From Melioribacteraceae bacterium (GTDB lineage: Bacteria > Bacteroidota > Ignavibacteria > Ignavibacteriales > Melioribacteraceae), in assembly GCA_022181065.1 (NCBI GenBank), contig BQMY01000076.1, forward strand, positions 62,001-126,000: DNA of 64,000 nt. Direction: 5' to 3'. Shown piece by piece: positions 17,488 through 27,265 of the stretch. The translations under genes were made by a program, and so were the position numbers. How positions within the stretch are numbered: the first letter of the stretch is position 1; each line of letters opens with the position of its first letter. Below the pieces are notes generated by a model. That model did not search any database. It was not told the origin of the DNA and worked only from the letters and a program-made list of their open reading frames with translations.

Positions 17488-18870
17488 TTATCGTGAGAAG
17501 TAATCAGTTCCTTCAATATTTATTTGCTGCTGCCAAAAACGATTACTTATTTCACCTCGCTTATTTGAATGAATTTGTCTGTAATTTCCCAAACTGTTAA
17601 AATCCGCGAATACAAATATCACTCCGCTTTCCAGACTATTATAGCGCCATATTTCATATGGTACTCTTTCTGATTCATTGGGATATCTTGAAATATCATC
17701 AGGTTTTCCGTAAATCATGTAAACCCTGCCCATATCAGTTTTGTACCCGTTCTTGATAACAATATTGGAATACTCCGTATTCGCGAACTTGTATCTCTTA
17801 AGATATTCAGCTCTGGCTTCATTTTCTGGTGTTGACGGATTTGGATCTCTTCTCTTCCAGAATTCGTACAGATAATTTCTTTTTCCATCAACTGTAAGAA
17901 TCGCTTCCCACGCGTCAATCTCATTTTGGGTTGCCAGATATTTACTGTAAGAGAAAACAAACTTTAGTTCTTCATTATCCATAAGTGAAAACTCTGTAGC
18001 TAAAAGATCATTCTCTGTGCTGATGGCTAATGTTGTGTCGATCTTTTCCGGGTTATATACAAATATTTTCCTGAACGAGTATGCGCTTTTGTTACTTACT
18101 GTATCTGTTAACGAAACGTTAATTGTATAAGCTCCGGCGGGTAAATCCATAATATTAATAGCGCCAATTTCAACTCTTGAGCTCGACTTTCTGCTTATGT
18201 ATTTACTTTTGGAATAACTTATCTCATTCCGTGTATTGCGTAATTGATGATCGACCCTTAGTTTCTCGGAATCTTTCGATTTATCCAGATTATATAGCTC
18301 GCAGTAAAAGTATAATACAGGCAGCCCTTCACCGAATACCATACCGGGGTTAGGAATTACTTCCATTCTGTTTTTATAGAAAATTGATTCTGTGTTTTCT
18401 GTAAACTGAATAATATCACTTGCTATTTCCAGATCACTTATTGAGAAAACAGCGTCATCAGATTTTTGTGCAACCAGTTCAAATTCTTTGCTGTCAGAAT
18501 TGATATCCGCGAGAATGTCCTTACCTGAAAGATTCACAACATATCTTCCAAACGGGACTTGCAGACTTATTAACCCTGTGAGGTTACCCTCGGAAAGTTC
18601 TTTTTTATTTCGCTCGAATTCCCAGGAATCGCTATAGTAGGGGACCAGTTCTTTTTCCTGTTTCTTCATTTCAAGAACAAGTAAACCCTTAACAAAGTCT
18701 TCACCTTCAATCAACTCACTCGTCATACTATTTACCGGAAAACTATAGTAAATCTCGAGATATTTTGATGTATCATCATAGTTAAAGAGAGCATAATCGA
18801 AAGCGGGTGCAAATTCGCTCTGCGCCCACAAACTTGAGAAAGCAACGAAGAAAAACAAAATCTTTTTCAC
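17488..18870 (-). CDS. GWxTD-domain secreted protein (paralogue 2)
   Basis: 460 residues from a GTG start; signal peptide ends near residue 17 (FSSLWAQ). Same layout as the gene at 14225: beta-rich N-terminal part, FWKRRDPNPSTPENEARAE, then GYKTDMGRVYMIYGKPDDISRYPNE and PYEIWRY. The motif again has Tyr for Trp. It is 43 nt upstream of the GT-C/TPR gene and begins after the terminator that closes the porV transcript, so it may have its own promoter in the 80-nt gap. Confidence 0.85.
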   Translation of the reverse strand: MKKILFFFVAFSSLWAQSEFAPAFDYALFNYDDTSKYLEIYYSFPVNSMTSELIEGEDFVKGLLVLEMKKQEKELVPYYSDSWEFERNKKELSEGNLTGLISLQVPFGRYVVNLSGKDILADINSDSKEFELVAQKSDDAVFSISDLEIASDIIQFTENTESIFYKNRMEVIPNPGMVFGEGLPVLYFYCELYNLDKSKDSEKLRVDHQLRNTRNEISYSKSKYISRKSSSRVEIGAINIMDLPAGAYTINVSLTDTVSNKSAYSFRKIFVYNPEKIDTTLAISTENDLLATEFSLMDNEELKFVFSYSKYLATQNEIDAWEAILTVDGKRNYLYEFWKRRDPNPSTPENEARAEYLKRYKFANTEYSNIVIKNGYKTDMGRVYMIYGKPDDISRYPNESERVPYEIWRYNSLESGVIFVFADFNSLGNYRQIHSNKRGEISNRFWQQQINIEGTDYFSR

Positions 18871-18900
18871 TGTATAACCCCGAAAGTAATTGTAAATACA

Positions 18901-18926
18901 AAAAAAGGCTGATCACTCAGCCTTTT
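18901..18926 (-). terminator. Rho-independent terminator after the PorV-like gene
   Basis: AAAAGGCTGA (18903-18912) and TCAGCCTTTT (18917-18926) with a 4-nt loop; on the minus strand a T run follows. It separates the surface module from the GWxTD/LPS cluster. Confidence 0.92.
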
Positions 18927-18950
18927 CTTGCGTAATGTAAAAATTGTTAC

Positions 18951-19988
18951 TTAAAAACCAACATTTAAAGTCACCATGTGGTTCGCGTCGAAGTAAGTCG
19001 CGCTTCTGAAAGCGTAATCAACACCAAGTCGCAAGTCACCTGGTACCTTGAAACCAACACCGAAAGTAGGACCAAAAATTGATTCTTCTTCAACATTTGC
19101 CGCTTCTGATACATAAGTGTAACCACCACGGATAAACACCATATTATCATAAACAAATTCACCGGCAAATTTATACTCATCATTGGAGAAGGTATTATTC
19201 TGGAATGATGATGAGAAAGTTGCTGAATACAAATCAGAAAATCTTCTTTCGTATGCTAAACCGAGTTCCATCTGAGATGGTAATTCGAATGCAGCAGCGT
19301 TAATTTCTCTAAACTGAGCGCCTTTTAGTGTTTCATCATCAGTAGCGCTTCTCAAAAGGTCAGGACCGGAAAATTGCATTTTCGGACCAAGGTTCTTAAG
19401 AACCAATCCGAATTTGAGTCCTTCAATACCCGCAAGACCGTTATACTGAACACCAGCGTCAAAAGCAACACCTGACGCAGCAACACGTTCAATTTCTTCA
19501 GTAATAAGGTTAACATTCAATCCAACACGAATTCTGTCAGTAAGCGCGTTAGAATAGGTTACACCAAATATTACAAATGTTGGTGAAAATGTTGCGCCTG
19601 TTCCATAAGGGTTTTCGATTGTAGTATAAGGTATATCGCCAAAGTCAAGGCTTCTTACGCTTATACCGATGGAACCGAAATCTTCCATATGGAATGCAGC
19701 CGCAGCATATGTAAAGTTAATATCAGCAATGTAGTTCATGTACGAGAACATAGCTTCAGCGTTACCACCGGCTGCGCCCAATCCAGCAGGATTGTAGTAA
19801 ATCGCATCAAGCCCGGTAATTCCTGAAGTATACGCACCGCTAAGAGCAAGACCTCTTGCGCCAACCGGTATCAGCAATTCCTGGGCACCTCCGGTACCGT
19901 TTCTCTTGCCGCCTCCGGCAAATACATCGACGAAGAGCACAAGAAGAACAACAATTGCCGCTAATATATGTGTACTTCTTTTTAACAT
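18951..19988 (-). CDS. PorV/PorQ-family outer-membrane beta-barrel protein
   Basis: 345 residues with a signal peptide. The block GAQELLIPVGARGLALSGAYTSGITGLDAIYYNPAG (about 33-70) is the diagnostic start of the PorV/UPF0164 barrel family (FadL-like). The rest is alternating beta strands, ending MVTLNVGF with a C-terminal Phe. PorV shuttles T9SS cargo to the attachment complex; many genomes of this group have several paralogues with specific partners. It follows the 1065-aa protein by about 60 nt and ends at a terminator. Confidence 0.88.
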   Translation of the reverse strand: MLKRSTHILAAIVVLLVLFVDVFAGGGKRNGTGGAQELLIPVGARGLALSGAYTSGITGLDAIYYNPAGLGAAGGNAEAMFSYMNYIADINFTYAAAAFHMEDFGSIGISVRSLDFGDIPYTTIENPYGTGATFSPTFVIFGVTYSNALTDRIRVGLNVNLITEEIERVAASGVAFDAGVQYNGLAGIEGLKFGLVLKNLGPKMQFSGPDLLRSATDDETLKGAQFREINAAAFELPSQMELGLAYERRFSDLYSATFSSSFQNNTFSNDEYKFAGEFVYDNMVFIRGGYTYVSEAANVEEESIFGPTFGVGFKVPGDLRLGVDYAFRSATYFDANHMVTLNVGF

Positions 19989-20052
19989 TTTTCAATCTCC
20001 TTAATAATTTTTGCAATACAACATACCCGGGGAAAATTCACCCCGGTTACGC

Positions 20053-23000
20053 TTATATTCTATCGATGTATTGCGCTTCCACAATTATCGCCAATTTCAA
20101 TATTTTCTCGCCGATTCCCGGCATCTCAATGTGAGCGATATACATACCGCTGGCTACCGGAAGATTATCTTTATTCAACAAGTTCCAGTTAACCCAGTCA
20201 GCTGTGTCATTCTTTTCAATTTTTGTGATAAACACACCGGAAAGTGAGAATATTCTGATTGTAGCTTCCTGGGGTAAACCAAGGAATCTAACAAATCTGT
20301 CATATTTACTCCCTTCAAGAGAATGACTAGCAAAGTATGGATTCGGGAATACGGTAATTTCATCCATATTGGCTTTACCTTCTTCAAGATCCTGAGCTTC
20401 AGATGCATTAACTGAAAATTCAAACGCATCACCGGATTCGAGAGGTCTGTAAGATACTAATCTAATAACAGTACCGGTTGGAGGAAGGTCACCGTCAAAA
20501 ACAAGGTTACCAATTCTCTGGGTATTTCTGTTATATTTAGGAGATTCTGCATCAAAAGTTGCTGGATAAGTATCCACTTCAAATGTATAAATAGCTTCCC
20601 ATTGGCCATTTGCCGCTTGTGTCCATTGACCATCTGTAGTTGGAATATCATCATTCGCGTCTTTATCCATTACTTTAACCACAAGACGAGTATCATCTGC
20701 AGGATCATCCAAATCGGCACCAAGGTTCCAAACTTCAAAAGGAACTGTGTTAGGAGCCAATGGATCACCGGCGATACCTGCACCGTTAAACGCAGGAGAT
20801 CTCATACTGGCAGCATAATACTGACTACCCGCTGCGGTAAATCTTACTTCATAAGTAAATAGACCAATTTTATCTTCAACATTCAATGTAGCTTTTGTTG
20901 GCGGATCAGTCCTTCCAGCTGGTAAGTAAGCACTAGACAAAATCTGATAATTTGCCGCGGTACCTGTTTCACCAAATACATTACCGGTAACTTCTCCGTT
21001 TACAACTTCAAGTACGTCACGGATTCCGCTATCGTTACCATCAAGTGAATCGAGACCATCATCAAATACATTCACGTAGAAACCATCAGTTACTCTGTTA
21101 AATTTAGAGTCATCAGTTTCAACACCAAAGTTAGGCATGTGCAATAACAATGTATCTTTTGGTTCTGTATTGTCAATTTTGTAGCGTGTAACATCGAACA
21201 GATTCCATGTAAGGTCACCATCAACAGTTTCCATTACTACTTCATAAGTAGCGTCTTCCAATGCCCATGGATCAACAACGGTAAAGTTAACTCGCGCGTG
21301 AGCGTCACCTTCGGAAAGTGTACCAAATTGCTCTTCACCGGGCTGTAACGAGTAACTTTCGTCAATGTTTTTCCTGCGAGGGAAAATTTCCTGAATTACT
21401 GGTGGACTTTCAAGGAACTGAGGAACACTATTTTCGTTGTAACCATATGCGGTAACAGCAAAGTAGTATGGATTACCATTAACCAATTTTGAATCATCCC
21501 TGGTAGCATCAACATCAACTTTAAATGTTGTTGTCAATCCTTCATCCAAACTCTGGAATACAATAAATTCTACAGGAACCGGACTAATATCACCAACAGT
21601 ACGTATTTCTGTAATTTTGCTTATTCCGTTTGCTATATCAAAGGTAGCGAGCAATTCAGCTTCATCAAGGGAAGAACTGATACTTGGGAACTGCCATACT
21701 CTGTAACCTTCAAATGTGTAAGTTGTATCGTCATAACCAAGGTTAAAGATCAACGGGTTAACTTCATCATAATCTTCTGAATTAGTTTCCCACCATAATG
21801 TAATTTCACTATCACCGGAAAAGGCGTGAACATTTGGTGCCGGAGGTGGAGGAGTAATATCGAAGTCAAGATCATACGCGATCTGAGCAGCATTATCCAA
21901 TCGTTTAAGCTCCGTAACAGAATTTAATCTGTCTGTACCTTGTGCAATTAGAATACCAACTACAACTTCCTGAGTATCACCTACTTCCATAGTAAAAGGA
22001 CCGGAAGCCATTAGGTGTCTCCTGTCGCCAGGATCAGGACCACCGCCCCAACCACCAGGACCTTCATACCAACCTGTTTTACCAACAGGATCACCCGCAA
22101 GAACGAAATCTGTAGGCTGATTTGTATTTGGATCGATAAATTCATCTCCATTCCATACATATCCGTCAAGGTAGTTGTACATCTGCTGTGAACCGGCAGC
22201 AACACCAAGGTCAGGATCAGAGTAAGTAGCGTCACCGTTAATGTAGAAAGTAAACGCTGTCATTGGAAGGTTGCTGTAACCATGTCTCCATTCACCCAGG
22301 AATTTAGCGCTGTCAGCTGCAGTAGCTTCAACAATAGGCCCCTGGAAGAAATCATAACCAACGGCAGGCGGAGGTGAACCATATATATCATTATCGTCTT
22401 CATCACCATTATAGGTATAACCCAAACTTAACACTGTATCACACCCGGTATAGTCATCAGTAGCAAATCCAAGGTCCGTATCCGACCAGTAACCGAGGAT
22501 CATGTCATTAAGTGATCTTGAACCTTTGTTAATGATGGTATACTTCTTAAAGACCATGTTACCAAGGTCACCAGTCAGGTTAAAACCAAATACTGTAGTC
22601 TGAATTTCAAGACCCATCGGGTTTGTACCATATAAGAATGTAGTTCTACCGGCATCCATATCATTCGATACACACCAGAGTACTTCATCACCAACAAAAT
22701 CAGGTTCATCGATTCCGGCGGTAAAAGAACCATCACCATCGACGTCTATATATGGTGCGCCATCTTCTGCAGGCCATTCGTCGTAATCTTTCTGCAATCT
22801 GTCACGAAGGTCAGGATCAGGAACTCCCTGCCAACCTTTTCTGATTTTGAAAATTCTGTACTTATCAAGACTCGGGTCATCTGCCAGACCGTTATCAAGA
22901 ATTTTACCGGCTTGCAAACCATATCGGTAAGTAGCGCCACCGGTTCTGATTTCACGACCAACTTTCGCGCCCCAGATCAAACCATCGGCAAAAATTGCAG

Positions 23001-23250
23001 TTTTATCCGCGTTTTCACCACCCGGCCAGTAGAAACCTGAGTCGTCACTACGAGGGTCATGAGAACCCATACCATTATTACCAATCCACATCAGGATCTG
23101 GTTAATGGAAATGTAATCATTAAAGTCATTTTGGCTTGTTTTAGACAAGCGGTTGTACGGACTGTCACCTTTCTCTTTATAAAAACCGAAAGAGAGGGCT
23201 CCCAGAAGCACCGCTACTGTCATAACAATTAAAATTTTATTTTTCGTCAT
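20053..23250 (-). CDS. Large secreted surface protein with FN3-like region and possible T9SS-type C-terminus
   Basis: 1065 residues, signal peptide at 1-24. The first 480 residues are rich in Gly, Asp and aromatic residues, including a calcium-loop-like DVDGDGSFTAGID and YNGDEDDND. About 480-625 resembles a fibronectin III domain (PPPPAPNVHAFSGDSEITLWWE, then NPYYFAVTAYGYNE). The end (about 970-1065: EITVFPNPY, IRIFSLSGVFITKIEK, ASGMYIAHIEMPG) has the form of a T9SS sorting domain but with an unusual extra tail VEAQYIDRI. No enzyme motif was recognised. Lies between the TonB receptor and PorV genes, so it may be their partner. Confidence 0.7.
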   Translation of the reverse strand: MTKNKILIVMTVAVLLGALSFGFYKEKGDSPYNRLSKTSQNDFNDYISINQILMWIGNNGMGSHDPRSDDSGFYWPGGENADKTAIFADGLIWGAKVGREIRTGGATYRYGLQAGKILDNGLADDPSLDKYRIFKIRKGWQGVPDPDLRDRLQKDYDEWPAEDGAPYIDVDGDGSFTAGIDEPDFVGDEVLWCVSNDMDAGRTTFLYGTNPMGLEIQTTVFGFNLTGDLGNMVFKKYTIINKGSRSLNDMILGYWSDTDLGFATDDYTGCDTVLSLGYTYNGDEDDNDIYGSPPPAVGYDFFQGPIVEATAADSAKFLGEWRHGYSNLPMTAFTFYINGDATYSDPDLGVAAGSQQMYNYLDGYVWNGDEFIDPNTNQPTDFVLAGDPVGKTGWYEGPGGWGGGPDPGDRRHLMASGPFTMEVGDTQEVVVGILIAQGTDRLNSVTELKRLDNAAQIAYDLDFDITPPPPAPNVHAFSGDSEITLWWETNSEDYDEVNPLIFNLGYDDTTYTFEGYRVWQFPSISSSLDEAELLATFDIANGISKITEIRTVGDISPVPVEFIVFQSLDEGLTTTFKVDVDATRDDSKLVNGNPYYFAVTAYGYNENSVPQFLESPPVIQEIFPRRKNIDESYSLQPGEEQFGTLSEGDAHARVNFTVVDPWALEDATYEVVMETVDGDLTWNLFDVTRYKIDNTEPKDTLLLHMPNFGVETDDSKFNRVTDGFYVNVFDDGLDSLDGNDSGIRDVLEVVNGEVTGNVFGETGTAANYQILSSAYLPAGRTDPPTKATLNVEDKIGLFTYEVRFTAAGSQYYAASMRSPAFNGAGIAGDPLAPNTVPFEVWNLGADLDDPADDTRLVVKVMDKDANDDIPTTDGQWTQAANGQWEAIYTFEVDTYPATFDAESPKYNRNTQRIGNLVFDGDLPPTGTVIRLVSYRPLESGDAFEFSVNASEAQDLEEGKANMDEITVFPNPYFASHSLEGSKYDRFVRFLGLPQEATIRIFSLSGVFITKIEKNDTADWVNWNLLNKDNLPVASGMYIAHIEMPGIGEKILKLAIIVEAQYIDRI

Positions 23251-23293
23251 TGTTTTCTCCGCTATAAATTAATTCAGTTTCACCAGAGAATTA

Positions 23294-26167
23294 TTAATAT
23301 TCAATCCTGATACCAAGATTTACCTGGCGTGGTGGTCCAAAATTGTTAGCATCATACACGTTTGCCAGATATACTTGCTGGTAAAGTTGAGCTGCTTCTT
23401 CTCCACCGATACGCTTCTGCTCGGATATCTGTCTCTGACCATCAGGTGATGCAAGATAACCATCATCATAAGGATCGCCGGTAACGTTAAACACACTAAT
23501 AACATTTTTAGTGTCAAGCAGGTTAACTACCCAAACATAGGCGTTAAGGCTTAAAGGACCAATTTCGAATGATTTGTCAATTCTTAGATCCAGCTGGAAT
23601 GTCCATGGCGTGGTTGACTCGTTCAACTGTTCCGTAGGAATTCTGGATTGATTAAAACCAGTCCATCTTGTGTAGTTGAAACCACTTGAGAAAGTGAACA
23701 ATAAGTTCGCGCCTAATTCAGAGAATATTTTTGAACCAAATAGTTCCGGACCATCATCTTCACCAAAACGGTAGTCAATATTCATTGCGCCTGAATGTGT
23801 CTGGTTAAATGACAATGGAGCTATCTGCTGAGGGAAGAATGGATCTTTTGTTGGCGACTGCCAAATCATTCTGGCCGCTTCGTTAGGTGTGGAACCTGTT
23901 CCCTGAGCATCACTGAATGTATAATCAACTGTTGCAGAGAGACGATTTGTTCTTCTTAAATCAAATTTTAACTCAAAACCTTTGGTTGTTGAGAAGTCAC
24001 CATTAACCAAAGCGTAATATCTTGAATGCTGTGCACCGGCATCGGCAAATATTGGTCTTGCCTGAATCTGGTCTCTGATATCTTTGTAGAAACCTGTGAT
24101 ATCAAACGCGAAGTTTTCACCCAACTGCTGACGGAAACCAATTTCGTACTGGGTTGTTCTTTCAGGTCTCAAACCATAACCAACAGGATTCAATTCAGCA
24201 AAACCACCTTTGATAATATCAGAGGCATTGTTGAAACCAAGATAAACGTTACGTAACTGCGACTGCTGAATAAATTTACCATACTGTGCATGGAAATTTG
24301 TTCTGTTTGTTACAGGGAATGAGAAACCAAGACGAGGACTGATCTGAAGCAATGGTTCAACATCTACCAAATAATCTGGATCAATTATATCGTCTGCGTC
24401 AAACTGAACATTACTAGCATTTTCAAATGTTTTTGAGTCAATGTCTATATAATCAAGACGGAAACCAAGGTTAACAACGAGATCAGAATACTCCATTTTA
24501 TCCTGAATATAGAATGCAGCGAAAACAGGATTTTTCGGACCATAGATTTCATCGTCAGTAGCGTTGCCGTAAACATCATAACCATAGTTGTCAAGTCTGT
24601 CATAAACGTCACGGATATCGCCATCAGGACGAGACATCAAGTTTGACAATAGTGGGAATGAGTAATAAGAATATCTTCTGATTGTATAATAAGTAAAGTC
24701 ACCACCTGTTTTAAATTCGTGGTGTTTTCCAATCTGATACAAGAAGTTAGCTTTACCACCGAAAGATTTAGTGCTCATCTTTCTGTAAGAACTTACACCT
24801 TCCTGCTCAAACACTGTATTAAAAGCACGAACACCAAGATCCCACTGACCATCAGTAATAGGATAATATCCAAGACCGGCATTGGCAATACTGTCACCAT
24901 AAGCAAGAATATCATGCTGGAAGTATGGATCCATAGTTACATAGAAGTCATCGAAGTAGTTAAAAATCACATCGTAGAATGACTTGTTGTTGATTGCGTG
25001 AGTTATTTTTACACTAGTGTTGAGAGTCTGATCTTCGTTCAAAGGAGCTTTATCCTCGAACATGATATCTTTCCAGTCAAAACCACTACGATATTTATTA
25101 TACTCGTAGTTAGCATTTACTTTAATAGTAAATGGCTGTAGTTCGTACATCAATGAAGCATAACCCTGATATTTGTTGCTTGCAGAGTTGGTTGACTGAT
25201 GAGGAGCTCTGTAAATACTGGTAGTATCAGCAGAAGCACCCAATGTAGCGTCAAACAATACCGGGAAATCATATTCTCTATAATATCTTGCTGCGGTTCT
25301 GCGGAAAATATTTGAACCCGCGAAGAAGAATTTAAGATTTTTCATTGAAGGCAATACAGGACCGCCAACAGTGAAAGAATATTCCGAATAACCATAAGGA
25401 TACCATCCGCCTGCAAATTCCTCACCAACTTCCGAACCCGGTATATTGTCAGTAATAGCTTCTAAACTGAAACTGTAGTTTTCACTACCGGTTCTTGAAG
25501 TAGTGGAAATAATACCACCATTCGCACCACCAAACTCGGCTGTATAACCACCGGCCTGGAACTGAACCTCTTCGATAGCGTTTTGGATTGGCTGTGTACG
25601 AGCGCCACCAAATACAGGGTTATTTACAAGTACACCGTCAACATAAAACGCAACCGCGTCACTTCTACTTCCTCTAACATAGAGGTTTCCACCCTGGTTA
25701 ACAACACCTGCCTGATTAGCAACAAGCGCGTTAACACCTCTTACCGGCAAGTTTTTAATATCGTCTTTACCAACAATATTTGTAGAGTTGGTAATGTTTT
25801 TATTAATAAGCGGTTTTGGTGCAATCACCGTAACCAGATCGGTTTCATAAGTTTCGGACGGAAGCGAGAAATCTGCTTCAGTAGTCAGGTTCACCGAAAC
25901 ACGGATGTTACTCATGGTAACTTCCTGGTAACCGATATAACGGGCTTTCAATGTGTACGTACCCGCAGGAACATTAAGTATTAGATACTCACCGTTTTCA
26001 TTTGTTGCGGCACCAAGTGTTGTACCTTCGATAAGGATATTAGCTCCGAGAAGAGCTTCACCAGTTTCAAGGTCTGTTACGGTACCAACAATTTTACCGG
26101 ACTGCGCGAAAGTTATAACCGGCAATAGAAACAGGAGTAAAATTAAAATTTGTTTAAACTTGGGCAT
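23294..26167 (-). CDS. TonB-dependent receptor with carboxypeptidase-regulatory domain
   Basis: 957 residues. Signal peptide ends at FAQ (about 22). Residues 25-105 are the CarboxypepD_reg-like domain (GKIVGTVTDLETGEALLGAN, GYQEVTMSNIRVSV). The plug is about 115-230 (NITNSTNIVGKDDIKNLPVRGVNALV, YVRGSRSDAVAFYVDGVLV). The remainder is a 22-strand-type barrel ending RQVNLGIRIEY. The receptor lacks a SusD partner in the window; a DUF4397 lipoprotein stands upstream instead. Substrate unknown. Confidence 0.9.
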   Translation of the reverse strand: MPKFKQILILLLFLLPVITFAQSGKIVGTVTDLETGEALLGANILIEGTTLGAATNENGEYLILNVPAGTYTLKARYIGYQEVTMSNIRVSVNLTTEADFSLPSETYETDLVTVIAPKPLINKNITNSTNIVGKDDIKNLPVRGVNALVANQAGVVNQGGNLYVRGSRSDAVAFYVDGVLVNNPVFGGARTQPIQNAIEEVQFQAGGYTAEFGGANGGIISTTSRTGSENYSFSLEAITDNIPGSEVGEEFAGGWYPYGYSEYSFTVGGPVLPSMKNLKFFFAGSNIFRRTAARYYREYDFPVLFDATLGASADTTSIYRAPHQSTNSASNKYQGYASLMYELQPFTIKVNANYEYNKYRSGFDWKDIMFEDKAPLNEDQTLNTSVKITHAINNKSFYDVIFNYFDDFYVTMDPYFQHDILAYGDSIANAGLGYYPITDGQWDLGVRAFNTVFEQEGVSSYRKMSTKSFGGKANFLYQIGKHHEFKTGGDFTYYTIRRYSYYSFPLLSNLMSRPDGDIRDVYDRLDNYGYDVYGNATDDEIYGPKNPVFAAFYIQDKMEYSDLVVNLGFRLDYIDIDSKTFENASNVQFDADDIIDPDYLVDVEPLLQISPRLGFSFPVTNRTNFHAQYGKFIQQSQLRNVYLGFNNASDIIKGGFAELNPVGYGLRPERTTQYEIGFRQQLGENFAFDITGFYKDIRDQIQARPIFADAGAQHSRYYALVNGDFSTTKGFELKFDLRRTNRLSATVDYTFSDAQGTGSTPNEAARMIWQSPTKDPFFPQQIAPLSFNQTHSGAMNIDYRFGEDDGPELFGSKIFSELGANLLFTFSSGFNYTRWTGFNQSRIPTEQLNESTTPWTFQLDLRIDKSFEIGPLSLNAYVWVVNLLDTKNVISVFNVTGDPYDDGYLASPDGQRQISEQKRIGGEEAAQLYQQVYLANVYDANNFGPPRQVNLGIRIEY

Positions 26168-26199
26168 ATTTTTCTCCCCTAAACTATGAATAAAACCAG

Positions 26200-27105
26200 T
26201 TATCTTGGTCTCGTAGATGTTATTAAACTTTCTTCGTACTTAGCAAACGAAGCGTTTGATGGCTCACCATGTAAAACTATCAGGGTAGTCATTCCGGCTT
26301 TCAGATCGAAAGTACCCGTTACATGAGAAAGCGTATCAAGTATATTTGCGTCATCAGGATTAGCCTGAATTGAATAAAATTCAAGGTCATAATTTCCTTC
26401 AGTAATGATACCGCCAACGTAATGAGGGTCGCTGGTAATTTCAAGAGCATCATCAGCATCACCAAGAAGTGTATCAATTTCACCCAATGTGTTATTTGTT
26501 AGCGTGATAAATGTGTAAGGCAATTCTAAATCAGTCTGACCTCCGGTATAAACACCTGCAGCAGCATGGATACATTTAAGAACACCCTGATTTGATTCAA
26601 GATAAACTTTTTCTTCACCATTAGGATCAGGAAGCTGATGATAATCATCAAGATAAGTTTGACCAAGCCAGATATACTGACCCATTACTGTATTATTGTC
26701 TTCGTTTGCGTCGTATGTACCGGTGAATATTAAAATTGCTTCTTCATAAGATCCCATACCAATCAAACCTTCAAATATTACAGTACCTGAGCTGTTTTGT
26801 AGCCTGATATTTCTGTTGCCTGCATTCACATCGAAGTATGCAGTATATTGTCCGTTTGTAAGATTGTTGGCAACAGCACTTCCGCCAAGACTGGTAAAAC
26901 TGTTCATCGCAGTAAAATTATCAACACCATCGTTTGTATTATCGATAGATACGTTGAGCACATCTGCGTTTGTCACAAAATTAGCCACCCTTAATTGCGT
27001 GTAAGGTCTTTCAAGTATTTCCATATCGGGTTCATCTACGCATCCGGTTAGGAACAAACCGCCAAATACTAGAAAGGTGATAAAAACTTTAAATTTAGAT
27101 AGCAT
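26200..27105 (-). CDS. DUF4397-domain lipoprotein
   Basis: 301 residues. Lipobox FLTGC puts the lipidated Cys at 22. The sequence YTQLRVANFVTNADVLNVSID starts a DUF4397 domain (cell-surface beta sandwich, unknown function), and a second similar half follows (QGVLKCIHAAAGVYTGG). An outer-membrane lipoprotein 32 nt upstream of a TonB receptor gene suggests a surface partner, in the position that SusD occupies elsewhere, though there is no SusD similarity. Confidence 0.8.
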   Translation of the reverse strand: MLSKFKVFITFLVFGGLFLTGCVDEPDMEILERPYTQLRVANFVTNADVLNVSIDNTNDGVDNFTAMNSFTSLGGSAVANNLTNGQYTAYFDVNAGNRNIRLQNSSGTVIFEGLIGMGSYEEAILIFTGTYDANEDNNTVMGQYIWLGQTYLDDYHQLPDPNGEEKVYLESNQGVLKCIHAAAGVYTGGQTDLELPYTFITLTNNTLGEIDTLLGDADDALEITSDPHYVGGIITEGNYDLEFYSIQANPDDANILDTLSHVTGTFDLKAGMTTLIVLHGEPSNASFAKYEESLITSTRPR

Positions 27106-27212
27106 TATTTACCTCTAATCTAATTGATTTTGTTTATTTAATGACAAATTTATCCGACTTGCAATTATTTAGCTAATATTAGTCGAGGTAAATCAAATAG
27201 ATGGTAACCAGA

Positions 27213-27238
27213 CGGGAAACCATATTTCAGGTTTCCCG
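27213..27238 (-). terminator. Hairpin after the T9SS cargo gene
   Basis: CGGGAAACC (27213-27221) pairs with GGTTTCCCG (27230-27238), loop 8 nt. No long T run follows, so it may stabilise the transcript or terminate weakly. Confidence 0.5.
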
Positions 27239-27265
27239 CGTGATTTGGAGCTTATTTTAAGCCAA

